This document shows, in pieces, positions 31,601 to 40,592 of a DNA stretch of 64,000 nt. A program made the position numbers and the translations under genes. The stretch's first letter is position 1. The number at the start of each line of letters is the position of its first letter. The notes under the pieces are model-generated. The model searched no databases. It worked only from the letters and a program-made list of their open reading frames with translations, and had not been told where the DNA came from. The DNA is from Algoriphagus aquimarinus (GTDB lineage: Bacteria; Bacteroidota; Bacteroidia; Cytophagales; Cyclobacteriaceae): NCBI RefSeq assembly GCF_900112005.1, contig NZ_FOKK01000002.1:62001-126000 (forward strand). The letters are read 5' to 3'.

Positions 31601-31934
31601 GAATGAAGGAAATGGAAAATTCACTTGGAAACCTTTCCCGAGAATGGCTCAGCGATCTTACGTCTTTGCTATCCAAGTCGCAGATCTAAATGGAGATGGG
31701 AACGAAGATCTGATCCTTGGTGGCAATCTATTTAATGCTAAACCCGAAGTGGGCAAATATGACGCAAGCTATGGCGATGTTCTTTTAGGCAAAGGTGATG
31801 GCACCTTTGATTATTGGCCTAATGCTAAAAATGGTCTAAAACTAGACGGTGATGTAAGAGCTTTTGCAGCACTTGGTGACGGTAAACTTTTAGTCGTGAA
31901 AAACAGTGCGAAAGCAGAGATTTGGAAGTATTGA
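28635..31934 (+). CDS. FG-GAP/VCBS repeat and ASPIC/UnbV domain lipoprotein (copy 1)
   Basis: A 1,099-residue lipoprotein with a lipobox Cys17 (LVLAFSC). Two sets of FG-GAP/VCBS blades carry repeated calcium-binding DxNxDG loops (GDVNNDGLLDIYL, ADVNGDGFLDIYV, FDYDKDGDLDTYL, ADINGDGLLDIFV, DLNDDGAPDLFIG), indicating one or two seven-bladed beta-propellers. An ASPIC/UnbV domain lies at about residues 505-595 (NTQAIGAQLKI, TIGLGKITLIDQLQILWPDG). Such proteins are exported and probably bind glycans or proteins; no enzymatic activity is proven. It overlaps the preceding gene by 4 bases and the next starts 10 bases later. Its closest relative in view is the following paralogue. Confidence 0.9.
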   Translation: MNNKFLAFFILVLAFSCSEKKAETPTLFQSIDPASSGISFRNDLPFDEEFNIFTYRNFYNGGGVALGDVNNDGLLDIYLTANLGPNKLYLNKGDFKFEDVTDLSGTAGTRAWSTGVAMADVNGDGFLDIYVCNSGDISGDNKQNELFINQGNGTFREEAEAYGLADKGYSTHAVFFDYDKDGDLDTYLLNNSYQAIGSFNKMQNERPKRDSVGGDKLFRNDDGQFTDVSEEAGIYGSLIGFGLGITIGDVNQDSWPDIFISNDFFEKDYLYINNQDGTFTESLESSMRSISAASMGADIADINGDGLLDIFVTDMLPEPQQRLKQVTTFENWDKFKFNKTHGYHYQYSRNMLHINNGDGTFSEMGRLANVEATDWSWGALIFDMDNDGKRDIFVANGIYQDITDLDYLNFIDDDATKSKIISQNGVDYKALIDPIPINPVPNYAYRNLGELDFENVSDAWGLGKAIHSNGGAYGDLDNDGTLDLVVNNVNNPASLFRNTGRTLNPENHSLQIQLVGKGKNTQAIGAQLKILAGDQIFYTEQMPNRGFESSVDPKLTIGLGKITLIDQLQILWPDGTFTKLENIQADQLLTLKWSEANPLPDGESFFDLPTEAFFKLGNEQDLDFTHEENPMVDFDRDRLTFHMYSTEGPAFAKGDVNGDGIEDLFFGGAKGFSGKLYLGSGSGKFKLSEQESLQGDALSEDVDAVFFDANSDGKLDLVVASGGNESGLGALELTDRLYLNDGKGNLTKTEQTGFNSNRGSSSVVQVMDLNDDGAPDLFIGGRLVPFVYGAPASSSIWINDGKGNFTDQTSTLAPEMKEIGMITDAKVVDWDNDGTNDLVLVGEWTAPIFFRNTNGKLQKIEMPELNNLKGWYRTLEIADLDGNGLPDLILGNNGLNSRFKVSENTPVRMYLNDFDQNGSIEQIFTRQEGNVQVPYTLKHELERQIPAVKKRYMRYSNYNNEMLSDIFPQEILDMSIINEINSLESGVLMNEGNGKFTWKPFPRMAQRSYVFAIQVADLNGDGNEDLILGGNLFNAKPEVGKYDASYGDVLLGKGDGTFDYWPNAKNGLKLDGDVRAFAALGDGKLLVVKNSAKAEIWKY

Positions 31935-31944
31935 GCGTGTTGAG

Positions 31945-34900
31945 ATGAGGAGATTTTCAGTTGTGTTTCTGATAGGGATAGGTTTCATTTTTTCTTGTAC
32001 AGAGAAAAAAATAGAGACCCTTTATGAGCTGATGAATAATCAACAAATAGGTATTGAATTTGAAAACACCCTGAATTCATCAGATTCGCTAAACATCCTA
32101 GAATACCTCTACTTCTATAATGGTGGTGGAGTCGCTGCCGGAGATATCAATAATGATGGTTTGGTGGATTTGTATTTCGCAGGTAATCAGGTTTCCAATC
32201 GACTTTATCTGAACAAAGGCAATTTCCAGTTTGAAGACATCACCGAATCTGCAGGCGTAAATGGCGGCGGTGGATGGTCTACTGGAGTGACCATGGCAGA
32301 TATCAATGGAGATGGTTTACTGGACATCTACGTCTCTCAAGTAGGAGATTACAAAGGACTAACCGGTCAAAATAGACTTTATATCAATCAAGGTTCTGGG
32401 AAATTTGACGATCAGGCAGCCCTATATGGAGTAGACTTTATTGGGTTTAGCACCCAAGCTGCGTTCCTGGATTATGATAGAGATGGGGATTTGGACATGT
32501 ATTTATTAAATCACTCTGTGAAGTCCCCTGAGGTTTTTGCCAAAGCAAATCAGAGAAACCAACCTGACGTGCTAGGTGACAAATTGTATAGAAATCTCGC
32601 GTCAGAAGGCAAGATCGGTTTCGAAGATGTTACAGAAATTTCAGGCATCTATTCAAGCATTTTAGGTTTTGGGCTTGGAGTTGGAGTAGAGGATATCAAT
32701 GATGATGGCTGGCCAGACATTTATGTTTCCAATGACTTCACCGAGAACGAATACCTCTATCTGAACCAGCACGATGGGACTTTTATAGAATCTCTGGACA
32801 GTCTGATATCCAATACGAGTCGGTATAGCATGGGAAATGATTTGGCTGATCTGAATGGAGATGGATTACCAGAGATTTTCACTACGGATATGCTGCCAAA
32901 TGACCCTGAGATTTGGATGAAATCTGTGGGAGAAGACAAGCAGGAAGTCTATCAAATCAAGAAGAAATTTGGCTACTCTGATCAGTACGTCAGGAATCAT
33001 CTCCAGCTAAATCAGGGCGCAAATGGCTTCAGCGAGATCGCTTTATTCTCTGGAGTTTACGCTTCAGACTGGAGCTGGTCACCGCTTATTTTCGACATGG
33101 ACAATGACGGTTTTCCGGACATTCACATCACCAATGGCATAGAAAAGCGTCCGAATGATCTGGACTTTATCCAGTACAGTCAGCAGGCCGAGCCAAGTTT
33201 AAAGATGAGTGAGCTCCGCCAAAAGCAAATAGCTATGCTCCCTACAGTCAAACTACCAAATCTTAGCTACCAGAACCAAGGAGAGTTGACCTTTATTGAT
33301 CAAGCTACCACTTGGGGTTTGGATCAACCTAGTTATTCCAATGGTTCAACTTACGCTGACCTGGACAATGATGGGGATTTGGATTTGATCATCAACAACC
33401 TGAACCAGCCAGCATTCATCTATCAAAATCACAGTGAGAGGTCAGGTAACGCTTTCCTTCGAGTCAACCTTAGCGCGAATGGGGAAAACACATTTGCGAT
33501 GGGAGCAAAAGTTGGGATATACTATGCTGGCAAATCCTTATTTCAGCAGTATTCTGGAAGCCGAGGTTTCATGTCTGGCACTTCCTCCACGCTGGTTTTT
33601 GGTTTGGGAAAAGCAACTGAAATAGACTCTATTTCTGTAGTGTGGCCAAATGGAGTAAATGAAATTTATCTGAATGACTCGATCAACCACTCAATAAAAT
33701 TGACTCAAGGAACAGGAAAGCCATATACCAAAGCGAATATATCTTCTGATAAAACAGCTTCTTTTCCGCAAATCCCATGGGCCCATCAGGAGAAAAACAC
33801 GCTCGAAGAAACTAAGCGGGAATATCTGATCCCGAAAAGTTTTGCCAGCATGGGGCCGGCCTTGGCTGTCGGAGATGTGAATAATGATGGCTTGGAAGAC
33901 TTGTATGTAGGGGGAGCTCAGGATCAAGCCGGAGCATTGTTTATTCAGCTTGCCGATGGGAAATTTATAGAAAGGAAAAATGAGTTATTCACGCAACTTG
34001 CTCGAGCAGAAGATATAGTCGCCGAGTTTGCAGACCTCAATGGAGATGGTAATCTGGACTTATATGTGGGAAGCGGCGGAAACGAACATAAAAGCGGAGC
34101 GCTTTTCAACTTTGATCGAATCTTCTTCGGCAATGGAAAAGGAGATTTCATCTTCAGCCCCATGTCACTTCCAAAGATCGGGGAAAACACATCAACGCTC
34201 GCTATTCACGACGTAGATGGCGATGGTGATTTGGATATTTTCGTAGGTAGCTCTGTAGTCAGTGGTGATTATGGGACAAGTCCTAAAAGTGCCTTGCTCA
34301 TCAACCAAGGTAATGGGAAATTTGAAGATAAAACCAAGGAGTGGTTTGGCGTCGAAATAGACCTAGGAATGATCAGTTCAGCAATATGGGCTGACTTGAC
34401 TAGTAACGGAACCAGGGAATTAATCCTCACAGGAGATTGGCAGGGAATCAGGGTTTTCGAAAATCGTAATGGCAAATCACTTCAAGAAAAAGCTATAGAA
34501 GGACTAGCTTATTCATCGGGTTGGATTCAAAGCCTTGCTATCGCTGATGTAAATGAGGATGGAAAACCTGATATTCTGACAGGAAATCTTGGTTTGAACA
34601 GCAAGCTAAAAGCAAGTCAGGAGAAACCGCTTTGGTTATATTACGGGGATTTTGATGAAAATGGGCAGGCAGATCCTTTGATCTTTCATTACATGGGAGA
34701 TCGTCTCGTGCCTTTTGCTAGCAGAGATGATCTAATCAAACAGATTTCAGGGATCAAGAGAAAGCATAATTCTTATCAGAGCTATGCAACTCAATCCAGC
34801 CCTACAGATCTATTCCCGGAAGAGATACTAGCTCAGACTTCCCAGTATGCTGTATATGAATTTCGTTCTGGCGTTTATCTTCAGCAAGCCGATGGGAGCT

Positions 34901-35208
34901 TTGTCTTTGAGCCATTTCCAGACCAAGCACAACTCTCACCTATTTCATCTATACTTTGGGATAAGGAGCGGAAATCTGTTTTACTAGGAGGAAATTTCTC
35001 CGGATTCCGCGTAGACCTAGGCACCAATATGGCTTCAGCTTTTACCGCTTTTAAATGGGAAAATGAAACCTGGAGAAAGACAGCATTCCAACATACTATT
35101 CCAGCCAAATCAGAAATAAGACACATCAATAAAATCACTGTAAACAACAAACTACTTGTCGTAGGAGTGAGTAATTCGGGGCCTGTATACTGGATCAAAC
35201 TTGATTAA
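31945..35208 (+). CDS. FG-GAP/VCBS repeat and ASPIC/UnbV domain lipoprotein (copy 2)
   Basis: A 1,087-residue lipoprotein. The ATG at 31945 gives MRRFSVVFLIGIGFIFSC with lipobox Cys18; the frame is also open to a GTG at 31906, which would lack a proper signal start. The architecture is the same as the preceding gene: DxNxDG blades (GDINNDGLVDLYF, ADINGDGLLDIYV, DVDGDGDLDIFVG, ADVNEDGKPDILTG), an ASPIC/UnbV domain at about residues 500-590 (NTFAMGAKVGIYYAG, FGLGKATEIDSISVVWPNG) and a second propeller set. It is a tandem paralogue, diverged but colinear along its length, suggesting an old duplication with specialised ligands or a heteromeric pair. Confidence 0.9.
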   Translation: MRRFSVVFLIGIGFIFSCTEKKIETLYELMNNQQIGIEFENTLNSSDSLNILEYLYFYNGGGVAAGDINNDGLVDLYFAGNQVSNRLYLNKGNFQFEDITESAGVNGGGGWSTGVTMADINGDGLLDIYVSQVGDYKGLTGQNRLYINQGSGKFDDQAALYGVDFIGFSTQAAFLDYDRDGDLDMYLLNHSVKSPEVFAKANQRNQPDVLGDKLYRNLASEGKIGFEDVTEISGIYSSILGFGLGVGVEDINDDGWPDIYVSNDFTENEYLYLNQHDGTFIESLDSLISNTSRYSMGNDLADLNGDGLPEIFTTDMLPNDPEIWMKSVGEDKQEVYQIKKKFGYSDQYVRNHLQLNQGANGFSEIALFSGVYASDWSWSPLIFDMDNDGFPDIHITNGIEKRPNDLDFIQYSQQAEPSLKMSELRQKQIAMLPTVKLPNLSYQNQGELTFIDQATTWGLDQPSYSNGSTYADLDNDGDLDLIINNLNQPAFIYQNHSERSGNAFLRVNLSANGENTFAMGAKVGIYYAGKSLFQQYSGSRGFMSGTSSTLVFGLGKATEIDSISVVWPNGVNEIYLNDSINHSIKLTQGTGKPYTKANISSDKTASFPQIPWAHQEKNTLEETKREYLIPKSFASMGPALAVGDVNNDGLEDLYVGGAQDQAGALFIQLADGKFIERKNELFTQLARAEDIVAEFADLNGDGNLDLYVGSGGNEHKSGALFNFDRIFFGNGKGDFIFSPMSLPKIGENTSTLAIHDVDGDGDLDIFVGSSVVSGDYGTSPKSALLINQGNGKFEDKTKEWFGVEIDLGMISSAIWADLTSNGTRELILTGDWQGIRVFENRNGKSLQEKAIEGLAYSSGWIQSLAIADVNEDGKPDILTGNLGLNSKLKASQEKPLWLYYGDFDENGQADPLIFHYMGDRLVPFASRDDLIKQISGIKRKHNSYQSYATQSSPTDLFPEEILAQTSQYAVYEFRSGVYLQQADGSFVFEPFPDQAQLSPISSILWDKERKSVLLGGNFSGFRVDLGTNMASAFTAFKWENETWRKTAFQHTIPAKSEIRHINKITVNNKLLVVGVSNSGPVYWIKLD

Positions 35209-35331
35209 AATCTTTTGATACTTACTTAATTTCCAATAGCTTTAAGGCCCAAATGCAACCAATGGAAATCCGCTTTGACAAAGCTTTACCTCGATTTCTG
35301 ATACACAAGCACAATAATAAAATCCAATAAT

Positions 35332-36672
35332 ATGCGTACCCTCAAATTCATGATCTTTTCAGGAATACTCCTGATTGCATCCTCATGCGCAGAACCCGTC
35401 GATTATTCTAAAGCCATTACAGATGGTCAGTATATAACTGAAGCTCAGGATAAGATCACACAGGTAATCATTCACGATATTTTCTCTCCCCCTGTAGCTG
35501 CAAGAATTTACACTTACGCATCCCTTGCGGCCTACGAAGTAGCGGCTTCAGTTGACCCGAATTACGCCTCTCTCTTGGGGCAGTTGAATGGGTCAGAGAA
35601 AGTGACTTTCACTCCTTCGGAAAAAGTATATCCACCTCTAGCCTCATTGGCAGCATATTACTATGTGGGAACAGGTTTGATTTTCTCTGAAGACCTTATG
35701 AATGAGCATAGAGATGCTACATTCGCAACTTTGAAAGAAAAGGGAATTCCAGACGATGTATTTGAAGCTTCTATAGCCTACGGCAAAGAAGTAGGTGACG
35801 TGATCAAAGCCTATTCTTCCAAAGACAACTATCACCAGAGTCGATCCTTCCCGAAATTCACCGTAACCTCTGAAGAGGGAACTTGGCAGCCAACTCCTCC
35901 GGCATACATGGAAGCAATCGAACCTCATTGGAACAAAATCAGGACGTTCGTTTTGGATTCAGCTTCACAGTTTAGACCACTACAGCCTCCTCCATTCTCT
36001 ACCGATCCTAAAAGTGAGTTCTTCAAGGTTGCCAAGGAAGTATATGATATGGATAGAAGTGCAACTCAGGAGCAAAAAGACATTGCGCTATTCTGGGATT
36101 GCAATCCTTATAAAATGAATGTCAAAGGCCATGTGATGTTTGCTGAGAAAAAAATCACTCCGGGCGGACATTGGATGAGCATAGCTGCTATAGCCTCTAA
36201 AGCGGCCGGTAAAGATTGGAAAGGGATCGCAGAGGTTTTTGCCATGACCGGCATCTCACTGAATGAAGCCTTTATTTCCTGCTGGGACGAAAAATACCGA
36301 AGCAATCTTATCCGTCCTGAGACATATATCAATCAGCACATCGATGAGCAATGGGTGCCACTTCTGCAAACACCACCTTTCCCTGAACACACCAGCGGGC
36401 ACAGTGTAGCTTCAGCAGCTTCGGCCTATACATTGGCTCACTTATTTGGTGATGAGTTTCACATAGTAGACAGTTCGGAAGTGGCATATGGCCTTCCTAT
36501 AAGAGAATACAACTCCTTCTCTCAGGCTGCCGAGGAAGCAGCTTTGAGCCGGTTCTATGGTGGAATCCACTACCGACCTGCTATTGAATATGGCATCACA
36601 GAAGGCCGGGATTTGGCAGCATTCATTTGGACAAAAGTGGATACAAAACCAAAAAATGTAGCAAGCAAGTAA
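35332..36672 (+). CDS. Vanadium-dependent haloperoxidase/PAP2-like lipoprotein
   Basis: A 446-residue protein with a lipobox Cys19 (LIASSC). The C-terminal half has the vanadium-haloperoxidase/PAP2 signature: K-x6-RP (Lys321, Arg328 in KYRSNLIRP), P-x3-SGH (His357 in PEHTSGHSVAS) and SR-x5-H (Arg407, His413 in SRFYGGIHYRP), with 48 residues between SGH and SR. These residues bind vanadate or phosphate in the family. The Asp that often follows the last His by four positions is Ala here. Activity could be halide oxidation or phosphatase; the sequence alone does not decide. It follows the two ASPIC/UnbV genes after 123 bases and ends at a strong terminator. Confidence 0.85.
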   Translation: MRTLKFMIFSGILLIASSCAEPVDYSKAITDGQYITEAQDKITQVIIHDIFSPPVAARIYTYASLAAYEVAASVDPNYASLLGQLNGSEKVTFTPSEKVYPPLASLAAYYYVGTGLIFSEDLMNEHRDATFATLKEKGIPDDVFEASIAYGKEVGDVIKAYSSKDNYHQSRSFPKFTVTSEEGTWQPTPPAYMEAIEPHWNKIRTFVLDSASQFRPLQPPPFSTDPKSEFFKVAKEVYDMDRSATQEQKDIALFWDCNPYKMNVKGHVMFAEKKITPGGHWMSIAAIASKAAGKDWKGIAEVFAMTGISLNEAFISCWDEKYRSNLIRPETYINQHIDEQWVPLLQTPPFPEHTSGHSVASAASAYTLAHLFGDEFHIVDSSEVAYGLPIREYNSFSQAAEEAALSRFYGGIHYRPAIEYGITEGRDLAAFIWTKVDTKPKNVASK

Positions 36673-36676
36673 GCTC

Positions 36677-36708
36677 AAAAGCACCCGCCAAAACGGGTGC
36701 TTTTTTTT
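36677..36708 (+). terminator. Terminator after the PAP2-like gene
   Basis: An 11-bp stem, AAAAGCACCCG (36677-36687) with CGGGTGCTTTT (36694-36704), a 6-base loop and eight T residues. It closes the SusCD/FG-GAP/PAP2 region. Confidence 0.9.
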
Positions 36709-36848
36709 GTTTCTAACTGATGAAATCTAAGTCCAGACTGAACTCTACACAAGTCCTGTTGTTTTTATTCCAAGAGATAATTAGTATCTTTTCTTATCAC
36801 CTTTTTGAATTGGATTTTTCCACTTCTTGTTTTTAAACCAACTATTTC

Positions 36849-39023
36849 ATGTCAAAAACCATTATCGTTTCCAATCGCCTTCCTATTAGTTTAAGACACC
36901 GAAACGGCCGATTTGAGTTCAAACCAAGTGCAGGAGGATTAGCTACAGGCCTTGGGTCTATTTATAAAGAAGGAGATAATATTTGGATTGGATGGCCGGG
37001 AAATACCGTAGACGACCCAGAGCAACGCGCAGAAATCATTCTCGAACTTCATGACCTTAAAATGGCTCCCGTATTTCTTTCCAAAGAAGATGTCGAGGAG
37101 TTTTACGAGGGATTCAGTAACGAGACATTGTGGCCAGCATTCCACTATTTCACCCAATACATGATCTACAACCCTGAGCACTGGGAAGCTTATGTACGTG
37201 TGAACCAAAAGTTTTGCGATGCCATCTTGAAAAAAGCAGGGCCAGACGACACGATCTGGATTCATGATTACCAGCTGCTCTTGCTTCCGCAAATGCTACG
37301 CGAAGTACTTCCAAATGCTACCATTGCATTTTTCCAGCATATCCCCTTCCCTTCTTACGAGATCATCCGGATGATTCCTTGGAGAAAGGAATTGCTCGCC
37401 GGGATGTGCGGTGCGGATTTGATTGGCTTTCATACCTATGATGACATGCGTCACTTCCTCAGTGCAGTGGGCAGAATCAACGGCCTATCCAGCGAAAGCG
37501 GCTATATCCAGGCTGAAAACAGAATCATCAATGTGGATTCCTTCCCGATGGGGATTGATTATGACAAATTTGCGAAGCAGGCAAAAAGCAAGAGAACACT
37601 AAGTTTTGTAGAGGAATTTGGCAAGCAGGTAGAGGATCAGAAGCTACTACTCACAATTGATAGGCTGGATTATTCTAAAGGAATTCCTCAGCGTATTCAG
37701 GCTTTCAACCAATTGCTGGAACAGCATAAGGAACTGCACGGAAAAGTATCCATGATCATGATCGTGGTGCCGAGCCGGGACAAAGTGCAGTCTTACAAAG
37801 AACTTAAAGAGGAAATTGACTTGTTGGTAGGGCGTATCAATAGTGAGTACTCTACGCTAAACTGGGTACCAGTTCATTATTTCTACCGTAGTTTTCCATT
37901 TGAGGAACTCAGTGCATTTTACAACATGTCGGACATCGCGTTAGTAACTCCACTGCGTGACGGTATGAACTTGGTGTGTAAGGAATTTGTAGCTAGTAAA
38001 ACTGACCAGACAGGCGTTCTAATCCTGTCCGAAATGGCTGGTGCCTCCAAAGAACTTCAGGATGCGATTCTTGTCAATCCAAATGACCGTCAAGGTGTAG
38101 TGGATGCTATATTCAATGCACTTTCTATGCCGCTGGATGAGCAAATAGCCAGAATGAACAGCATGCAGGAAAGCCTGAAAAAGTACGACGTTTTCCAATG
38201 GGTGAAAGTATTCATGGATCGTCTCGATCATGTGAAGAAAAAGCAGGAAGAGCTGACTTCCAAGGACGTGGACACCAAAGTGATGAATGAAATTCAAGCA
38301 AGTTTCAAAAAAGCCAAGAAAGCTATTTTGTTCCTTGACTACGACGGTACGCTAACAGGATTTCATTCTGACCCTCAAAAAGCAGTGCCTGATGATGAAT
38401 TGAGAGGTATCGTAAAAGATCTCAGTGAACTTGCTCAGGTAGTCATCATCTCAGGTAGAGACAAGGACACCTTGGGTCGATGGTTTGAAGGTCAGCATAT
38501 CGACATGATCGCTGAGCATGGCGTTTGGGTGAAAAAGAAAGAAGACAAAGGAGATTGGGAGTTATACGCTGAAGTCGAAGACGGCTGGAAAGATGACATC
38601 CGAAAGGTGATGGAGTATTACGTTCTCCGAACTCCGGGAGCATTTATCGAGGAAAAGCACCATTCCTTAGTTTGGCATTATAGAAAAGTGGAAAGTGGAC
38701 TGGGAGATCTCAGAATGCGCGAGCTTTTCAGTCACCTAAAATACATGGCAAGAGGCCACAACCTGCAGGTATTGGAAGGCAACATGGTCTTGGAGATCAA
38801 ACGACCTGATATCAACAAAGGCCGAGCAGCTACAGCGATGATGAAAGGAATGGAATATGACTTCATCTTAGCAATCGGTGATGACTGGACAGATGAAGAT
38901 ACGTTCAAGGCTATGCCTAAAAACGCCTATTCTATCCGGGTAGGTTATGCATACACACAAGCCAATTTCAATATCAAATCAGTGAAACAAGTAAGACAAT
39001 TGCTTCAGAAGTTGACTTCTTGA
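36849..39023 (+). CDS. otsAB: Bifunctional trehalose-6-phosphate synthase/phosphatase
   Basis: A 724-residue fusion. Residues about 1-465 form a GT20 trehalose-6-phosphate synthase (IIVSNRLPISLR, WIGWPG, WIHDYQLLLLPQMLR, FFQHIPFPSYE, DRLDYSKGIPQRI, TPLRDGMNLVCKEFVA). Residues about 485-724 form a HAD phosphatase with LFLDYDGTL (Asp497, Asp499), VIISGRD and IGDDWTDEDTF. It would convert UDP- or GDP-glucose plus glucose-6-phosphate to trehalose in one polypeptide, mainly for osmotic and stress protection. A near-consensus promoter (TTTT-N19-TATCTTTT, 36762-36792) precedes it and a terminator follows. Confidence 0.95.
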   Translation: MSKTIIVSNRLPISLRHRNGRFEFKPSAGGLATGLGSIYKEGDNIWIGWPGNTVDDPEQRAEIILELHDLKMAPVFLSKEDVEEFYEGFSNETLWPAFHYFTQYMIYNPEHWEAYVRVNQKFCDAILKKAGPDDTIWIHDYQLLLLPQMLREVLPNATIAFFQHIPFPSYEIIRMIPWRKELLAGMCGADLIGFHTYDDMRHFLSAVGRINGLSSESGYIQAENRIINVDSFPMGIDYDKFAKQAKSKRTLSFVEEFGKQVEDQKLLLTIDRLDYSKGIPQRIQAFNQLLEQHKELHGKVSMIMIVVPSRDKVQSYKELKEEIDLLVGRINSEYSTLNWVPVHYFYRSFPFEELSAFYNMSDIALVTPLRDGMNLVCKEFVASKTDQTGVLILSEMAGASKELQDAILVNPNDRQGVVDAIFNALSMPLDEQIARMNSMQESLKKYDVFQWVKVFMDRLDHVKKKQEELTSKDVDTKVMNEIQASFKKAKKAILFLDYDGTLTGFHSDPQKAVPDDELRGIVKDLSELAQVVIISGRDKDTLGRWFEGQHIDMIAEHGVWVKKKEDKGDWELYAEVEDGWKDDIRKVMEYYVLRTPGAFIEEKHHSLVWHYRKVESGLGDLRMRELFSHLKYMARGHNLQVLEGNMVLEIKRPDINKGRAATAMMKGMEYDFILAIGDDWTDEDTFKAMPKNAYSIRVGYAYTQANFNIKSVKQVRQLLQKLTS

Positions 39024-39048
39024 TATCAGGATTAAAGCAATAATTGTA

Positions 39049-39077
39049 GGGGTGAAAGATTTTTCGCCCCTTTTTTA
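39049..39077 (+). terminator. Terminator after otsAB
   Basis: A 9-bp stem with one G-T pair, GGGGTGAAA (39049-39057) with TTTCGCCCC (39062-39070), followed by TTTTTT. It lies 25 bases after the otsAB stop. Just beyond it, CCTGC-TATCG-GCAGG (39100-39114) is a small palindrome with no T-run. Confidence 0.8.
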
Positions 39078-39253
39078 TTATTGAAATTTTTCAAGCCTTC
39101 CTGCTATCGGCAGGTTTCATGACTTGGACACAAATCAATTCAGTTTCCAAACTGCAATACAGTAGTTCCAAGTCTGAAGACTTGAACCAGGTGATCTCGT
39201 ATAATTCTAATTGCGTACGTTGCGTCACCCTCTGCGAGTTCCGCGGCTAATAA

Positions 39254-40147
39254 TCACAAATATTTTTTATACAGATTATCCAAGATCCTCTTATCCGTTT
39301 CTGTCAATCCCGATTCTATGTCATGCTGCACAAAATGCAGTTTGAATGCGCGTATCGCTGCATTTGGATCACTCATATCATACCCTATAATTCTAAGAGC
39401 TAGAATAGGATCTACCGTTTCTTGAGGTAAATCGTCCGTGCTTTCGATAGGAATTGAAGTATACTCATGTGGGGAAAGAACAGGGAAAACCACCTCTTCA
39501 TCATACCACAATCCATATCCTTCTTCGGCCAACATTTTCCAAGGAAAATAAATACTTGGATCTACTTTTCTAGATGGAGCGATATCCGAATGCCCGATGA
39601 AATTGGCTGTAGGAATTCCATACTTCCACTTGAGTCGCTTCAGCAAAATCAATAAACTTTCCATTTGTGCTGTAGTGAATGGCTCAGTTCCGTTGTTATC
39701 CAATTCAATTCCTATAGAAGCCGAATTCAAATCTGTATCATTTCCCCATCTTCCTCTTCCAGCATGCCAAGAGCGCAAGTAATCATTCAACATCTGCACG
39801 ATCTCCCCGTCTCTGCTTACTACATAGTGCGAACTTACCTGAGTTCTACTAACTGTGAAGGTATTAATCGTCTGCTTCAATGAATCCTGAGCCGTGTGAT
39901 GGATGACCACATAGTTTGGTTTCCTGATACTAAAATTGGTCGTCCCAACCCACTCATCGGTGATGCTGAGCGTGTCGTAGTTAAGCTCAGACTTGGTTTT
40001 GGGGATCTCTCGGATAGATTCTGTGGCATCTCTGACAGCCTTCTTATGCTCTTTATTATTCTCACGATAGATGTCTTTGGAACAGGAGACAAAAGCAAGC
40101 GAGAAAATAATTAGAAGCAGGGAGGAGAGATAATTTTGGAACTTCAT
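39254..40147 (-). CDS. N-acetylmuramoyl-L-alanine amidase lipoprotein (Amidase_2)
   Basis: A 297-residue lipoprotein with Cys22 (LAFVSC). The amidase_2 domain spans about residues 75-215: YVVIHHTAQDS (zinc His), SSHYVVSRDGEIVQML, DLNSASIGIELDNNG (catalytic-region Glu) and IGHSDIAPSRKVDPS (zinc His and Asp). The last 60 residues (DPILALRIIGYDMSDPNAAIRAFKLHFV) resemble a peptidoglycan-binding helical module. This is the AmiD-type layout of an outer-membrane-anchored enzyme that trims murein fragments. It stands alone on the minus strand between otsAB and the GH15 gene. Confidence 0.9.
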   Translation of the reverse strand: MKFQNYLSSLLLIIFSLAFVSCSKDIYRENNKEHKKAVRDATESIREIPKTKSELNYDTLSITDEWVGTTNFSIRKPNYVVIHHTAQDSLKQTINTFTVSRTQVSSHYVVSRDGEIVQMLNDYLRSWHAGRGRWGNDTDLNSASIGIELDNNGTEPFTTAQMESLLILLKRLKWKYGIPTANFIGHSDIAPSRKVDPSIYFPWKMLAEEGYGLWYDEEVVFPVLSPHEYTSIPIESTDDLPQETVDPILALRIIGYDMSDPNAAIRAFKLHFVQHDIESGLTETDKRILDNLYKKYL

Positions 40148-40462
40148 AGACAGGAGTGATTAATCAGTATTTGAAGCTACAAGTATTGTACTACTTCCTA
40201 AAAAATATATTGAAAAGATAAATCGCATATTCCAAACATGGATAGAATTTCTATTTCGCTCTTTCAGAGCTTCAGCTATTGAATCCATTTTAAACCCCAG
40301 CCCTTTCGAGCTGGGCTATGGTATTTAAGACTTTCAGCCCTAAACATAAATACCTCATCACCTAAGTCCGAGTCGTTGACTTTATGCCTGTTTTGATTAA
40401 AAGAAAAAAACTTCGAGGAGACCTTTCGACTTCGCTAAGGCTGGACCCCACAAAGGTTAATG
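40148..40462. other. Gene-free stretch with palindromes
   Basis: I see no gene here. The stretch holds an imperfect hairpin CCCAGC-N8-GCTGGG (40296-40315) and AT-rich sequence. The next 130 bases, up to the GH15 stop, carry the GH15 terminator and phrases such as 'tctgcggagatctgcg' and 'tccgcgaatatttgcggg' that look like decayed intergenic repeats. Confidence 0.4.
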
Positions 40463-40492
40463 AAAAAAGTCCTGCTTCTGGAGAAGCAGGAC
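40463..40492 (-). terminator. Terminator after the GH15 gene
   Basis: An 11-bp inverted repeat, GTCCTGCTTCT (40469-40479) with AGAAGCAGGAC (40482-40492). On the minus strand it is followed by TTTTTT (40463-40468). It lies about 100 bases beyond the GH15 stop codon. Confidence 0.8.
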
Positions 40493-40592
40493 AACACTAG
40501 TTTTAGTAATACATTGACCTCAATATCTGCGGAGATCTGCGCTAGTTATCCGCGAATATTTGCGGGAAATTTATATGAAATCAGCAGGAAAT

